Source: Larkinella rosea
GTDB lineage: Bacteria; Bacteroidota; Bacteroidia; Cytophagales; Spirosomataceae
Assembly: GCF_003858635.1 (NCBI RefSeq)
Contig: NZ_RQJO01000009.1
Coordinates: forward strand, 1,054,001-1,118,000
Reading direction: 5' to 3'
DNA length: 64,000 nt
The notes under the pieces were generated by a model. The model ran no database searches. It worked only from the letters and a program-made list of their open reading frames with translations, and was not told the origin of the DNA. Position 1 is the first letter of the stretch. Each line of letters begins with the position of its first letter. Of the stretch, positions 1 through 9,007 are shown piece after piece. Both the position numbers and the translations under genes were made by a program.

Positions 1-2
1 GT

Positions 3-305
3 AGCATCTACAAACAGGCGATTCCGTTGGCGAATGCCAGCAAAAAACCGGGTGAGTGGCAGGTGTACGACGTCATCTGGACAGCCCCTACGTTCACGGC
101 GGATGGTTCGGTGCAAACTCCGGCCCACGTGACGGTGATTCACAACGGCGTGGTGGTTCAGAACAACTACGAACTGAAAGGCGAGACGACATACATCGGC
201 CAACCGAAATACAAAAAATACGAATCGGCTCCGATCAAATTGCAGGCCCACGGCGACAAAAGTGAACCGCTCAGTTTCCGCAACATCTGGGTTCGGGAAT
301 TGTAG
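3..305 (+). CDS. DUF1080 (3-keto-disaccharide hydrolase type) protein, C-terminal end
   Basis: Only the last 100 or so residues are present; the open frame runs in from the left edge without a start. The visible part has the beta-sandwich pattern of the DUF1080 family: KKPGEWQVYDVIW, then VTVIHNGVVVQNNYELKG, and a final PLSFRNIWVREL. Members are usually exported and are thought to act on glycosides or 3-keto-sugars in the periplasm. The N-terminus and any signal peptide lie outside the window. A strong hairpin terminator follows. The family call is fairly secure; the substrate is not known. Confidence 0.8.
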   Translation, partial: SIYKQAIPLANASKKPGEWQVYDVIWTAPTFTADGSVQTPAHVTVIHNGVVVQNNYELKGETTYIGQPKYKKYESAPIKLQAHGDKSEPLSFRNIWVREL

Positions 306-326
306 TTTTGATGATAAAATTCTTGC

Positions 327-353
327 AAAAGGGCAGCCACAAGCTGCCCTTTT
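327..353. terminator. bidirectional intrinsic terminator
   Basis: Perfect 11-bp stem AAAAGGGCAGC / GCTGCCCTTTT with a 5-nt loop, followed by a T-rich stretch. It lies between two convergent genes, and the A/T ends give a U-run in both directions, so it can end the DUF1080 gene and the permease gene. Confidence 0.85.
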
Positions 354-402
354 CTGTTTTTGATGTGACTGGATGGAGAAACAATGGAAGGCAGGCGTCC
401 CT

Positions 403-3102
403 TTATTCTGACCGCAAACTTTTGACCGGATTGATCAAAGCCGCTTTGACGCTTTGGAAACTGACGGTTAGCAGGGTGATCAGTAAAGCTCCGGCACCCG
501 AAACTGCAAAAATCCACCAGGAAATTTCGGTGCGGTAGGTATATTTCTCAAGCCAGCTGGTTAGCGCATACCAGGACATTGGGATCGCGATTCCCAGTGC
601 AATACTAACCAGTGACACGAAGTCTTTGGACAGTAACCCCCACAGATTCAGTACGGAAGCGCCCAGTACTTTGCGAACGCCAATCTCTTTGGTCCGTTGC
701 TCGGCGACGAACGACGCCAATCCGAACAGCCCCAGGCAACTAATGAAAATGACCAGCGTGGCAAAAAACGAAGCCAGCTTACTGATTCGCTCTTCATTAC
801 TGAATTTTTTAGCAAACTCCCTATCAACAAATTTGTAGTCGAAGGCTGCTGAAGGAACTACTTTCCTGAAAACCGCTTCAATTTTCGGCAGCGCTTCAGT
901 CGCACTGACGGTTGGTTTGATTTTTATATCGATTTGGCTGGCGGAATTATAATTTGCATCTAAAAAGAAAAATGCACGTTTCTCGGGTTCATACGGCGAG
1001 TTTCTGACCATATCCTTGATCACGCCAATAATTTGCCGGGATGTTTTGCCGTCGTAAAAGGTGATAAACTCGCCAACGGGCTTTTTTAACCCAAGGTATT
1101 TGGCGGCTGTTTCATTAATAATCATTTTCGTACTGTCGGTTGCAAATGCTTTGGAAAAATCCCGGCCTGCCATCAACTGCCAGTGAACCAACTGGCCAAA
1201 ACCGTATGAAACATCGGTGATGGCAAAATCATCGGCAACCTCAGGGTCTTTGCCGCTCCAACTAAAACCGCCCATATTGTTCCAAACGGCGGTCAATGGG
1301 CTCGACGATAGCTCCATCCCGGCTACCATCCCGGTTTTCAGCAACTCAGTTCGCAGCACATCCAGTTTGCCTACATAATTAGGGTCATTTTTTGGAATGG
1401 TAATCAAGCCTTCCCGATTGTAGCCCACGGGGCGGTCCTGCGCATATTGAATTTGTTTAAACACGACGATGGTGCCGATGATCAGAACGACCGAAACGGT
1501 AAACTGGACCACCACCAGGACTTTTCGCGGCATTGCCGCAAAGCGCCCCAAACGAATCGTGCCTTTCAGTACTTTCACCGGCTGAAAAGCGGAGAGGTAA
1601 AAGGCCGGGTAAGCGCCAGCTAAAAAGGTAGTGACCACAATAAATACCAAACTGATTATCCAAAAAAATGAATTGGAAAATGGCAACGATAATTCTTTGT
1701 CGGCCACATGATTAAACCAGGGAAGAGCGATTAAAATCAGGAGCATCGATACTACAAACGACAGTATTACCACCAGAAAAGATTCACTTAAAAACTGTTG
1801 AATAAGCTGGTTTTTCAACGAACCAATCGCTTTCCTCACGCCAATTTCTTTCGCCCGTTTTTCACTTCGGGCCGTGCTCAGATTCATGAAATTGATACAG
1901 GCCAACAGCAAAACAAAAAGGCCGACACAACCAAAAAGCCAGACAAACGTAATTTGCCCACCGGCCGCCCTTCCATTTTTAAATTCCGAAAACAAATGCC
2001 ACTCATTCATCGGGTATAAAAAAACTTCGTAGCCATACTTTGCCGCTCGGTCGGCCATTTCTTTTGGCGTACTTTTCTGATAAAAGTCGTTGATGCCGGC
2101 GTTGGCGGTTTCCAGGGAAATAGGGGGCTGCAACTGCACATAAATACCGAAAGAACTGTTGCCCCATTCAGTTTCATTTTGTTTGATCCAATCATTGGAG
2201 GCCACCCATAAATCCCAGGGCGAAAAAAACTCCACTTCGCCAAACCGGTTATTTTTAGGTATGTCCGCGTATACACCCGTCACAACGACATCGATGCGGT
2301 TATCAATTTTAAGTTTTTTATTGATCGGATCTTCGTCACCAAAAATGGCTTCCGATGTGGATTTCGACAGCACAATGGAGTGGAGTTCATTCAGCGATGC
2401 ATAGCTTCCCCTGAGCATTTTCAGCGAAAGCATATCCAAAACGCCCGGATCAATGAATTCACCCTTTTTTTGTATTTTTTTATCCGCCACCGAAACCGTA
2501 TAGTCGCTCACCCACCAGGCCATCAGAATGTGCTTAAAGTAGTGGTGGTAATGACTTTTCAGAGCAGCTCCCATCGGAAACTGCATGGCATCCGTTCCAT
2601 CGGTTTTCTGGATATTGGGATCCGTATATAACCTCCTCACCTGAGCGATGCCATCATAGTTTTTATGATACTGGTTGAACGAAATTTCGTCGTAAATCCA
2701 AAGCCCAATGAGCATCGTCACGGCCATGCCCATCGCGAGCCCCGAAATATTGATGAAGGAGTACCCCTTGTTTTTGGCGAGGTTCCGAAAAGCGATTTTG
2801 AAATAGTTGCGTAACATAGCGGTATGGGCGGGTTGAGGGTAATCAGAAATGGGTTTGCCGGTACCTTGCCGGAGTGGCTTATGAAAAAAGGGCGTCAGGC
2901 AATGGAACACTGCCCAAACGTACTCGCGACGGGCGCGGGTCGGACCTACCTGCTCCACCCGTTTGTAGAATAGTTCCTGCAAATCGCCCTGCACGTATTC
3001 CAGCAGGTGAGGAGCTACGAACCATTCCAGCAGGCGGTCCGCCCAACGAGGGGAGGTGGGGCCGGAAGAGGAGGGATTGTCCGGTTTTTGTTGCTTTTTC
3101 AT
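403..3102 (-). CDS. FtsX/MacB-type ABC transporter permease with N-terminal permease prefix domain
   Basis: An 899-residue inner-membrane permease. Residues 1-90 form a short helical prefix domain (RWADRLLEWFVAPHLLEYVQ onward), seen in Bacteroidota permeases that sit next to PadR regulators. A first membrane segment near residues 110-135 leads into a MacB-like periplasmic domain. There follow an FtsX permease block near 385-500, a second periplasmic domain, and a C-terminal FtsX block ending with EQRTKEIGVRKVLGAS and two more membrane segments. No ATPase gene adjoins it, so the ATP-binding partner must be encoded elsewhere. Its start overlaps the PadR stop as ATGA, so the two are translationally coupled. 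The substrate is unknown; export of lipids, peptides or drugs is typical of the family. Confidence 0.9.
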   Translation of the reverse strand: MKKQQKPDNPSSSGPTSPRWADRLLEWFVAPHLLEYVQGDLQELFYKRVEQVGPTRARREYVWAVFHCLTPFFHKPLRQGTGKPISDYPQPAHTAMLRNYFKIAFRNLAKNKGYSFINISGLAMGMAVTMLIGLWIYDEISFNQYHKNYDGIAQVRRLYTDPNIQKTDGTDAMQFPMGAALKSHYHHYFKHILMAWWVSDYTVSVADKKIQKKGEFIDPGVLDMLSLKMLRGSYASLNELHSIVLSKSTSEAIFGDEDPINKKLKIDNRIDVVVTGVYADIPKNNRFGEVEFFSPWDLWVASNDWIKQNETEWGNSSFGIYVQLQPPISLETANAGINDFYQKSTPKEMADRAAKYGYEVFLYPMNEWHLFSEFKNGRAAGGQITFVWLFGCVGLFVLLLACINFMNLSTARSEKRAKEIGVRKAIGSLKNQLIQQFLSESFLVVILSFVVSMLLILIALPWFNHVADKELSLPFSNSFFWIISLVFIVVTTFLAGAYPAFYLSAFQPVKVLKGTIRLGRFAAMPRKVLVVVQFTVSVVLIIGTIVVFKQIQYAQDRPVGYNREGLITIPKNDPNYVGKLDVLRTELLKTGMVAGMELSSSPLTAVWNNMGGFSWSGKDPEVADDFAITDVSYGFGQLVHWQLMAGRDFSKAFATDSTKMIINETAAKYLGLKKPVGEFITFYDGKTSRQIIGVIKDMVRNSPYEPEKRAFFFLDANYNSASQIDIKIKPTVSATEALPKIEAVFRKVVPSAAFDYKFVDREFAKKFSNEERISKLASFFATLVIFISCLGLFGLASFVAEQRTKEIGVRKVLGASVLNLWGLLSKDFVSLVSIALGIAIPMSWYALTSWLEKYTYRTEISWWIFAVSGAGALLITLLTVSFQSVKAALINPVKSLRSE

Positions 3103-3437
3103 AGCCCCAGGAGTTCTAATTTTCCAACGGGAATAGACTGCCAGAGTTGCTGACGCATTTGCTGAATCTCCAGCAACACCCGGCCACCGGCGGCTGTCAG
3201 CGCAAACAGCCGTTTACGCCTTCCGCCCCGTTCGGCTGTCGCTCCACCCACCGAGGAAGACAGGAACCCTTTTTCTTCGAGCCGATACAGCGTTGTGTGT
3301 ACCGCACTGACGGTAAAGCTTCGGCCGGTCAGGGCCTGAAGCTGTTCCATGACGGGCACGCCATAGACATCGTCGGAACTTGCGGCCACCACCAGCAAAA
3401 CCAGTTCTTCCAATTCGCCCAGGATCGTCTTTTTCAT
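3099..3437 (-). CDS. PadR family transcriptional regulator
   Basis: A 112-residue winged-helix protein starting MKKTILGELEELVLLVVAAS. It has the PadR features: a start helix, the segment AVHTTLYRLEEKGFLSS for the recognition helix and wing, and a basic wing (GGRRKRLFALT). It forms a two-gene operon with the FtsX permease downstream (4-bp overlap) and very likely represses that operon. An inverted repeat just upstream of its start is a candidate operator. PadR proteins often sense small hydrophobic molecules, which fits control of an export permease. Confidence 0.92.
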   Translation of the reverse strand: MKKTILGELEELVLLVVAASSDDVYGVPVMEQLQALTGRSFTVSAVHTTLYRLEEKGFLSSSVGGATAERGGRRKRLFALTAAGGRVLLEIQQMRQQLWQSIPVGKLELLGL

Positions 3438-3759
3438 GAAAAATTCAGCTTATTTGATTAGATACAATTTCTTAAATCAAATCTGATGCCAGACCCAAAA
3501 AAGTGGCAATTAAGCAAGAAGAGCTTGGTACTGGGAAACGAAATGTCCAGAAACGGACGGATCCTTGTCCAGTCGTGGACAGCGGTTTTCGAGATAAGTA
3601 CACGGTTGAATCACAACGGAAGATAGAAAGGAGTAGAATGAACATTTGGGAATCAATGCCCCATTGTCGGCGTTACTATTTTGATACGGAGACGATATTT
3701 CGTTATTTGCGCAGGTCGTTTTCTGCCGTTTATGCAGACTGTTTTCCGGCAACTTTCCA
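3438..3759. other. intergenic region between PadR operon and polA
   Basis: A 322-bp divergent spacer without a convincing gene. It holds the padR dyad at its left end, a small hairpin (TGTCCA-GTCG-TGGACA, 3566-3581) and a second TGTCCAG at 3544-3550. The promoters for the PadR operon and for polA must lie here. No clear TAnnTTTG box was found for polA. Confidence 0.4.
3452..3482. promoter_or_regulatory. candidate PadR operator (inverted repeat)
   Basis: Perfect 8-bp inverted repeat ATTTGATT - 15 nt - AATCAAAT, beginning 15 bp upstream of the PadR start codon. It would overlap or flank the promoter of the padR-permease operon. Autoregulation through a dyad at this position is usual for PadR, but the link is inferred from position only. 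Confidence 0.45.
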
Positions 3760-6693
3760 ATGATTAAACCAGAAAAGAAACTGTTTTTGCTGGATGCGCT
3801 GGCGTTGATTTACCGCGCCCATTTTGCCTTTAGCAAAGCCCCCCGCATCACCTCCCGGGGCCTGAATACCAGCTGTGTCTTCGGCTTTACGAACGCCCTG
3901 CTGGAAATTCTTCAGAAAGAAAAACCGACCCACATCGGCGTTGCGTTCGATAGCAGCAAGAAGACGTTCCGGCACGAGGCTTTTGTGGAATACAAGGCCA
4001 ACCGCCAGGCCATGCCCGAGGACATTGCCATTGCGATTCCGTACGTGAAAAAACTGGTGGAAGCCATGAATATTCCGATCCTGATTCTGGATGGCTACGA
4101 AGCGGACGACATCATTGGAACGATGGCAAAACGGGCGTCGAAGGCTGGTTTTGAGGTGTTTATGATGACGCCGGATAAAGATTACGGCCAGCTGGTTGAA
4201 GAGCATATTTATATTTATCGCCCGGCATTTATGGGCAAAGGAGCCGAGAAACTGGGTGTGAAAGAAGTGCTCGAACGCTGGCAGATCCAGGATATTAGCC
4301 AGGTGACGGACATGCTGGGGTTGATGGGTGATTCGGTCGATAACATTCCGGGGATTCCGGGCGTCGGCGAAAAAACCGCTCAGAAACTGATTGCCGAATT
4401 TGGAACCGTCGAAAACCTGATTGCCAACGCCGGTCAGTTAAAGGGCAAATTAAAGGAAAATGTCGTGCAGTTCGCCCAGCAGGGCATGTTGTCGAAACAA
4501 TTGGCCACGATTCACCTCGACGTACCGCTCGATTTCAATGAAGAGGCTTTGATCCATTCTGAACCGGATAAGCCCCGTTTGTCGGCATTGCTGGACGAAC
4601 TGGAGTTCCGGCAATTGCGGAAACGACTCCTGGGCGAAGAAGATTCCGAACCGAGTCCGTTTCCGGTGCAGGCTCCCAAACCGGCCGCGAAAGGACAGAT
4701 GGGTTTATTTGACGAAGCCGTGCTGGCTCCGGCTGCCCAACCTTCGTCCAGAAAACCGGGTGTTGGCGAGGTGATAACGGCTTTTGAAAATGGCGCCCGT
4801 CCAGCGGTTTTGCAAAACACGGACGATATGCAGTCCGACTGGACGGAAACCGAAACCGTTGAACGGGTGCAGGAACCCCGGCGCACGATATACTCGGTGG
4901 TGCACGATTACCGGCTGGTCGATACGCCCGCATTGCGGAAAAGTCTGGTACATTACCTGAATCAGCAGCAAACACTTTGTTTCGACTCGGAAACGACTTC
5001 GACCGATCCGGTGGAAGCCGATCTGGTGGGGTTGTCGTTCGCGTATCGCAAAGGCGAAGCGTTCTATGTTCCGGTGCCGTCCGACCGGGAAGGGGCGCAG
5101 GCAATTGTGGAGGAGTTTCGGGCCGTATTTGAGAATCCGGAGATAACCAAAATCGGACAGAACCTGAAATACGACATGCTGATGCTGAAGAAATACGGCA
5201 TCGAAGTACAGGGCAAACTGTTCGATACGATGGTGGCGCATTACCTCATTGAGCCGGAACAGCGGCACAACATGGACATCATGGCGATGACGCACCTGAA
5301 TTACGAACCGGTTTCCATCGAAACACTGATTGGGAAAAAAGGCCCGAAACAGCTGTCGATGCGCGATGTCGAGATTCAGAAAGTGGTTGAGTACGCGGGC
5401 GAGGACGCTGACATTACACTGCAATTGAAAGATACCTTTTTGCCTTTGCTGGAGAAAAACCAGTTGACCAAACTGTTTTATGAAGTCGAAATGCCGCTGG
5501 TTCGGGTGTTGGGCGACATGGAACTGGGCGGGGTCAAAGTCGATATGAACGCGCTGGCGGAGCTTTCGGCCACACTGGAAACCGACATCCGACAGGTGCA
5601 GGGCGAAATTTATGAACTGGCGGGCGGTCCGTTCAATGTGGGATCGCCGAAGCAGTTGGGTGAAGTGCTGTTTGAAAAGCTAAAGCTTGATAGTAAAGCT
5701 AAAAAGACCAAAACCGGTCAATACGCAACGGGTGAGGAGATTCTGACCGATCTGGAAGCCGATCACGAAATTGCCCGGAAAATTCTGGATTATCGTGAAC
5801 TGGTCAAACTGAAAAACACCTACGTCGATGCGCTTCCGCTCATGATGAGTAAACACGACGGCCGGATTCATACCTCATTCAATCAGGCAGTGGCCGCCAC
5901 CGGGCGGTTGAGTTCGACGAATCCGAACCTGCAAAATATTCCGATCCGAACCCCGCGCGGTCGCGAAATTCGCAAAGCGTTTGTGCCACACAGCGACGAT
6001 TTTCTGATCATGTCGGCGGATTATTCGCAGATCGAATTGCGGATTATGGCGGCTTTCAGCGGTGACCAGACGATGCTGGATGCATTTAATAATGGGATTG
6101 ATATTCACACGCAAACCGCTAGCAAAGTCTTTAAAGTGGGATTGGATGAGGTCGATTCCGACATGCGCCGGAAGGCCAAAATGGTCAATTTTGGGATCAT
6201 TTACGGCATTTCGGCCTTTGGATTATCGCGTCGGTTGCGGATTCCGCGCCGGGAAGCCGCCGAAATCATTCAGGAATATTTTGCGGGGTTTCCGGCTATC
6301 AAAGACTACATGGATGGGGCCATCAACAAGGCTCGTGAATGTGAATACGCCGAAACCATTTTGGGTCGACGCCGTTATTTGCGCGACATCAATTCGCGGA
6401 ACATGACCGACCGGAGTTTTGCCGAGCGCAACGCCATTAATGCGCCGATTCAGGGTTCGGCCGCCGATATGATCAAAATTGCCATGATCAACATCGACGA
6501 GTTCATCCGAAAAAACCGCCTGAAATCACGCATGATCCTGACGGTGCACGATGAACTGGTGTTCGATGCCCACAAAGATGAATTGGACCTGTTGAAGGAG
6601 AATGTTGCTGACCTGATGAAAAATGCAATTCCGCTGCCGGTGAAGATGGAAACCGGGATTGGGATTGGCGAAAACTGGCTGGTGGCGCATTGA
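3760..6693 (+). CDS. polA: DNA polymerase I
   Basis: A 977-residue family A polymerase with all three domains. The 5'-3' exonuclease (residues 1-300) has DGYEADDIIGT near 109. The 3'-5' exonuclease domain has FDSETT near 407, NLKYD, and YAGEDADI, so the catalytic acidic residues look intact and it should proofread. The polymerase domain has SADYSQIELR near 752, KMVNFGIIYGIS near 807 and HDELVFD near 929. The length is a little above the usual 930 because of a linker near 300-380. It acts in Okazaki fragment maturation and repair synthesis. It appears monocistronic, with a hairpin-forming repeat just after the stop. Confidence 0.98.
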   Translation: MIKPEKKLFLLDALALIYRAHFAFSKAPRITSRGLNTSCVFGFTNALLEILQKEKPTHIGVAFDSSKKTFRHEAFVEYKANRQAMPEDIAIAIPYVKKLVEAMNIPILILDGYEADDIIGTMAKRASKAGFEVFMMTPDKDYGQLVEEHIYIYRPAFMGKGAEKLGVKEVLERWQIQDISQVTDMLGLMGDSVDNIPGIPGVGEKTAQKLIAEFGTVENLIANAGQLKGKLKENVVQFAQQGMLSKQLATIHLDVPLDFNEEALIHSEPDKPRLSALLDELEFRQLRKRLLGEEDSEPSPFPVQAPKPAAKGQMGLFDEAVLAPAAQPSSRKPGVGEVITAFENGARPAVLQNTDDMQSDWTETETVERVQEPRRTIYSVVHDYRLVDTPALRKSLVHYLNQQQTLCFDSETTSTDPVEADLVGLSFAYRKGEAFYVPVPSDREGAQAIVEEFRAVFENPEITKIGQNLKYDMLMLKKYGIEVQGKLFDTMVAHYLIEPEQRHNMDIMAMTHLNYEPVSIETLIGKKGPKQLSMRDVEIQKVVEYAGEDADITLQLKDTFLPLLEKNQLTKLFYEVEMPLVRVLGDMELGGVKVDMNALAELSATLETDIRQVQGEIYELAGGPFNVGSPKQLGEVLFEKLKLDSKAKKTKTGQYATGEEILTDLEADHEIARKILDYRELVKLKNTYVDALPLMMSKHDGRIHTSFNQAVAATGRLSSTNPNLQNIPIRTPRGREIRKAFVPHSDDFLIMSADYSQIELRIMAAFSGDQTMLDAFNNGIDIHTQTASKVFKVGLDEVDSDMRRKAKMVNFGIIYGISAFGLSRRLRIPRREAAEIIQEYFAGFPAIKDYMDGAINKARECEYAETILGRRRYLRDINSRNMTDRSFAERNAINAPIQGSAADMIKIAMINIDEFIRKNRLKSRMILTVHDELVFDAHKDELDLLKENVADLMKNAIPLPVKMETGIGIGENWLVAH

Positions 6694-6704
6694 CGGTATA
6701 CGGT

Positions 6705-6748
6705 TTTCTGTGGCTGACGCGTTCTTTTGCTTGCGTCAGCCACAGAAA
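6705..6748. repeat. intergenic palindromic repeat, family 1, copy A
   Basis: A 16-bp perfect inverted repeat (TTTCTGTGGCTGACGC / GCGTCAGCCACAGAAA) with a 12-nt loop, directly downstream of polA. To the right it is followed by CGTCGGCCCGGCGAA, the exact reverse complement of a 15-mer in copy B, and by weaker outer arms GGTTTTC / GAAAACC. It can form a hairpin in RNA and may end polA transcription, although no U-run follows. Confidence 0.8.
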
Positions 6749-6827
6749 CGTCGGCCCGGCGAAAACCATAAACCGAAAACGGTAGCCTTGTTTTTTTGTT
6801 AGTATAGAATCACTAATCCCTCATACC

Positions 6828-7694
6828 ATGAAAAATATCCTTGTCCCGACTGATTTTACCGGCACATCTAACCTGGCCCTTGCCTGGGCGAAATTTCTGG
6901 CCAAACAATATATTCATGATGGACTGGAAACGACGTTAGTGCTCACCCACGTTACGCAGCCCTTCATTCCCGACACAACACTGCCAACGGGAGAAATGGG
7001 GGCAGGTATTATGGCGGCTCAGGAACTGGAGGACGTTGGCGATCTGAATTTACAGGAGCTGGCCGAACAACTGCAGAAAGAAGGGTTCCAGACCCGGATC
7101 GAAACCCGTTTCGGTTCCATTGATGATGAAATTGTGGAAGTAGCCGACGAGGTAAAACCGGACCTGATTGTGATGGGACGCAGCCATATCGATACATTTT
7201 TCGACTGGCTGGCGGGAAGCTCAGCGGCTGATGTCGCCATGACGGCACATTGCCCGGTTTTGGTGGTTCCCACGCTCGATCATGGGAGAAGTCACCCGGT
7301 TCGGTTAAATACGATTGCCTATGCTACCCAACTGGAATTCGATGAAAACCACATTCTGCGTCCGGTGGTGCAACTGGCCCAGGCGTTTCAGTCGACGCTG
7401 CGGCTGGTCAATATCAAGGCGCAGAGTCAACCGGATGTGAATGACGACCGGCCGTATATCGGGCAGATTGAATCGGAATTTGGCCGGGAGCGGTTTGTGG
7501 AAGATATCGTCAACGCCGACAATGTGATGGAAGGTTTGACGAAATACGTCGCGTCCCATCAGGTTGATTTGCTGGTGATGGCCACTCGCAAACGGGATTT
7601 TCTGAGTCGATTGCTGAACCCCAGTCTGACCAAACGCATGGTCCTGAATTCAAACGTGCCGGTGTTGGTGTATCACGCCGAAGAGAATTACTGA
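6828..7694 (+). CDS. universal stress protein (tandem Usp domains)
   Basis: A 288-residue cytoplasmic protein with two UspA-fold domains, about residues 1-148 and 155-288. The first begins MKNILVPTDFTGTSNLALAW and ends with the typical CPVLVVP strand. The second ends VPVLVYHAEEN. The nucleotide-binding GxxG(9x)GS/T motif is degenerate: the first domain has MGRSHIDTFFDWLAGSSA and the second lacks it, so ATP binding is uncertain. Tandem Usp proteins act in general stress adaptation. It is flanked on both sides by palindromic repeats and appears to be transcribed alone. Confidence 0.93.
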   Translation: MKNILVPTDFTGTSNLALAWAKFLAKQYIHDGLETTLVLTHVTQPFIPDTTLPTGEMGAGIMAAQELEDVGDLNLQELAEQLQKEGFQTRIETRFGSIDDEIVEVADEVKPDLIVMGRSHIDTFFDWLAGSSAADVAMTAHCPVLVVPTLDHGRSHPVRLNTIAYATQLEFDENHILRPVVQLAQAFQSTLRLVNIKAQSQPDVNDDRPYIGQIESEFGRERFVEDIVNADNVMEGLTKYVASHQVDLLVMATRKRDFLSRLLNPSLTKRMVLNSNVPVLVYHAEENY

Positions 7695-7783
7695 CGTACC
7701 CACGGACTTCGGTCCGTGAAATCTCACGAATCGGGACTAACTTACTTATTTCGGACCCCACGGACTGAAGCCGGTGGGTACGT
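7694..7783. repeat. intergenic palindromic repeat, family 2, copy C
   Basis: A 90-bp element with 25-bp outer arms (ACGTACCCAC at the left, GTGGGTACGT at the right) that pair with three mismatches. The left arm is itself a small hairpin: CACGGAC-TTCG-GTCCGTG at 7701-7718, a 7-bp stem closing a TTCG tetraloop. It starts on the last base of the usp stop codon and ends 6 bp before the CorA start. A second copy lies at 28662-28751. Confidence 0.85.
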
Positions 7784-7789
7784 AATCAA

Positions 7790-8869
7790 ATGGGCAAACG
7801 CCGGTATAAACATTCTGAAAAAAAAGTGGGTGCTTCGCCGGGTTCCCTGATTTATGTTGGGCAGGAAATTGACCACAAAACCAATATTCGCCGGATTGAA
7901 TACAATGAAGCGAATTATACGGTTGAAACCGTCAAACGGCTGGCTACCTGTAGTAAACCGGTTGAGACGTCACCGCTGATTTCGTGGCTGGATATTGATG
8001 GCATTCACGAACCGGCTGTTGTTGAACGCATCGGGCAGCAATATCATTTGCATCCGCTGCTGCTCGAAGACGTGATGAATTCGCAGCAAAAACCCAAAGT
8101 GGAAGAATACGACGGGGCGTACTTATTCGCTACAATGAAAATGCTGCATTTCAACGTAAAAACGCAGGAGCTGGAAAGCGAACACCTGAGTTTTGTGATG
8201 GGGAAAAATTACCTGATTTCGTTTCAGGAAGAACGCAAATCGGATATATTCCAGCCGGTTCTCGACCGCATTCAGGCCTCGGCCGGCAAAACCCGTCGCA
8301 ACGGCCCCGATTACCTGCTCTATGCGTTGATGGATTTAGTGGTCGACCATTATTTTGTGGTGCTGGACAACATCGGCGAAAAGCTCGAAATTCTGGAAAA
8401 CAGCATCATCGAGCAGGTCGCCGGTCAGCAAACGCTGACGCGGATGTACACCCTGAAGCGGGAATTGACGCTGATGCGCAAACTGGTCTGGCCGGTCCGG
8501 GAAATGATTAACCGCATGGTGCTGGAAGAGAGTGACTTGATCAAACCAGCCACCATGCCCTTCCTCCGTGATCTCTACGACCACGTGGTTCAGGTGCTCG
8601 ACAGCATTGATTCGTACCGGGAATTAGCCACGAGTTTGCTCGATGTCTATCTCTCAACGCTCAGCAACCGCATGAACTCGGTGATGAAAACACTGACGAT
8701 TTTTTCCGCTATTTTTATGCCGTTAACGTTCATCGTCGGCGTCTACGGAATGAATTTCGACAATATGCCGGAACTGCACACCCGAAACGGGTACTTTGTC
8801 GTTTTGGGTGTGATGGCGGTTTCGACGGTTTTAATGGTTATTTATTTCCGCCGGAGACGGTGGTTTTAG
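7790..8869 (+). CDS. corA: CorA family magnesium/cobalt transporter
   Basis: A 359-residue inner-membrane channel for Mg2+ (also Co2+ or Ni2+). It has a long cytoplasmic N-terminal funnel with the usual coiled region (residues 180-300) and two C-terminal membrane helices. The signature YGMNFDNMPEL lies near residue 319, between the helices, and a basic tail (FRRRRWF) ends the protein, as in the family. The start ATG lies directly after the right arm of a palindromic repeat. Genes on both sides share the strand but are separated by repeats, so it is probably a separate unit. Confidence 0.96.
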   Translation: MGKRRYKHSEKKVGASPGSLIYVGQEIDHKTNIRRIEYNEANYTVETVKRLATCSKPVETSPLISWLDIDGIHEPAVVERIGQQYHLHPLLLEDVMNSQQKPKVEEYDGAYLFATMKMLHFNVKTQELESEHLSFVMGKNYLISFQEERKSDIFQPVLDRIQASAGKTRRNGPDYLLYALMDLVVDHYFVVLDNIGEKLEILENSIIEQVAGQQTLTRMYTLKRELTLMRKLVWPVREMINRMVLEESDLIKPATMPFLRDLYDHVVQVLDSIDSYRELATSLLDVYLSTLSNRMNSVMKTLTIFSAIFMPLTFIVGVYGMNFDNMPELHTRNGYFVVLGVMAVSTVLMVIYFRRRRWF

Positions 8870-8895
8870 TTTTATAGTTTTCGGTTTCCAGTTTA

Positions 8896-9000
8896 CGGTA
8901 TTCGCCGGGCCGACGCTTCGCCGGGCCGACGCTTCGGTGGCTGACACGTTCTGTTCGTGCGTCAGCCACCGTAAAACGGAAAACCGTAAACCGAATACCG
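8896..9000. repeat. intergenic palindromic repeat, family 1, copy B
   Basis: Core hairpin CGGTGGCTGAC (8935-8945) / GTCAGCCACCG (8961-8971), with outer arms CGGTATTCG (8896-8904) / CGAATACCG (8992-9000). Left of the hairpin is a perfect tandem duplication of the 16-mer GCCGGGCCGACGCTTC (8904-8919, 8920-8935). Copy A carries this segment once, on the other side of the hairpin and reverse-complemented, so the two copies are inverted relative to each other. Confidence 0.8.
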
Positions 9001-9007
9001 AATTTTT

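Noticed and set aside
3503-3763. 86-residue plus-strand open frame before polA
   Set aside because: It ends over the polA start, and its sequence has no similarity or compositional support; it is treated as spacer.
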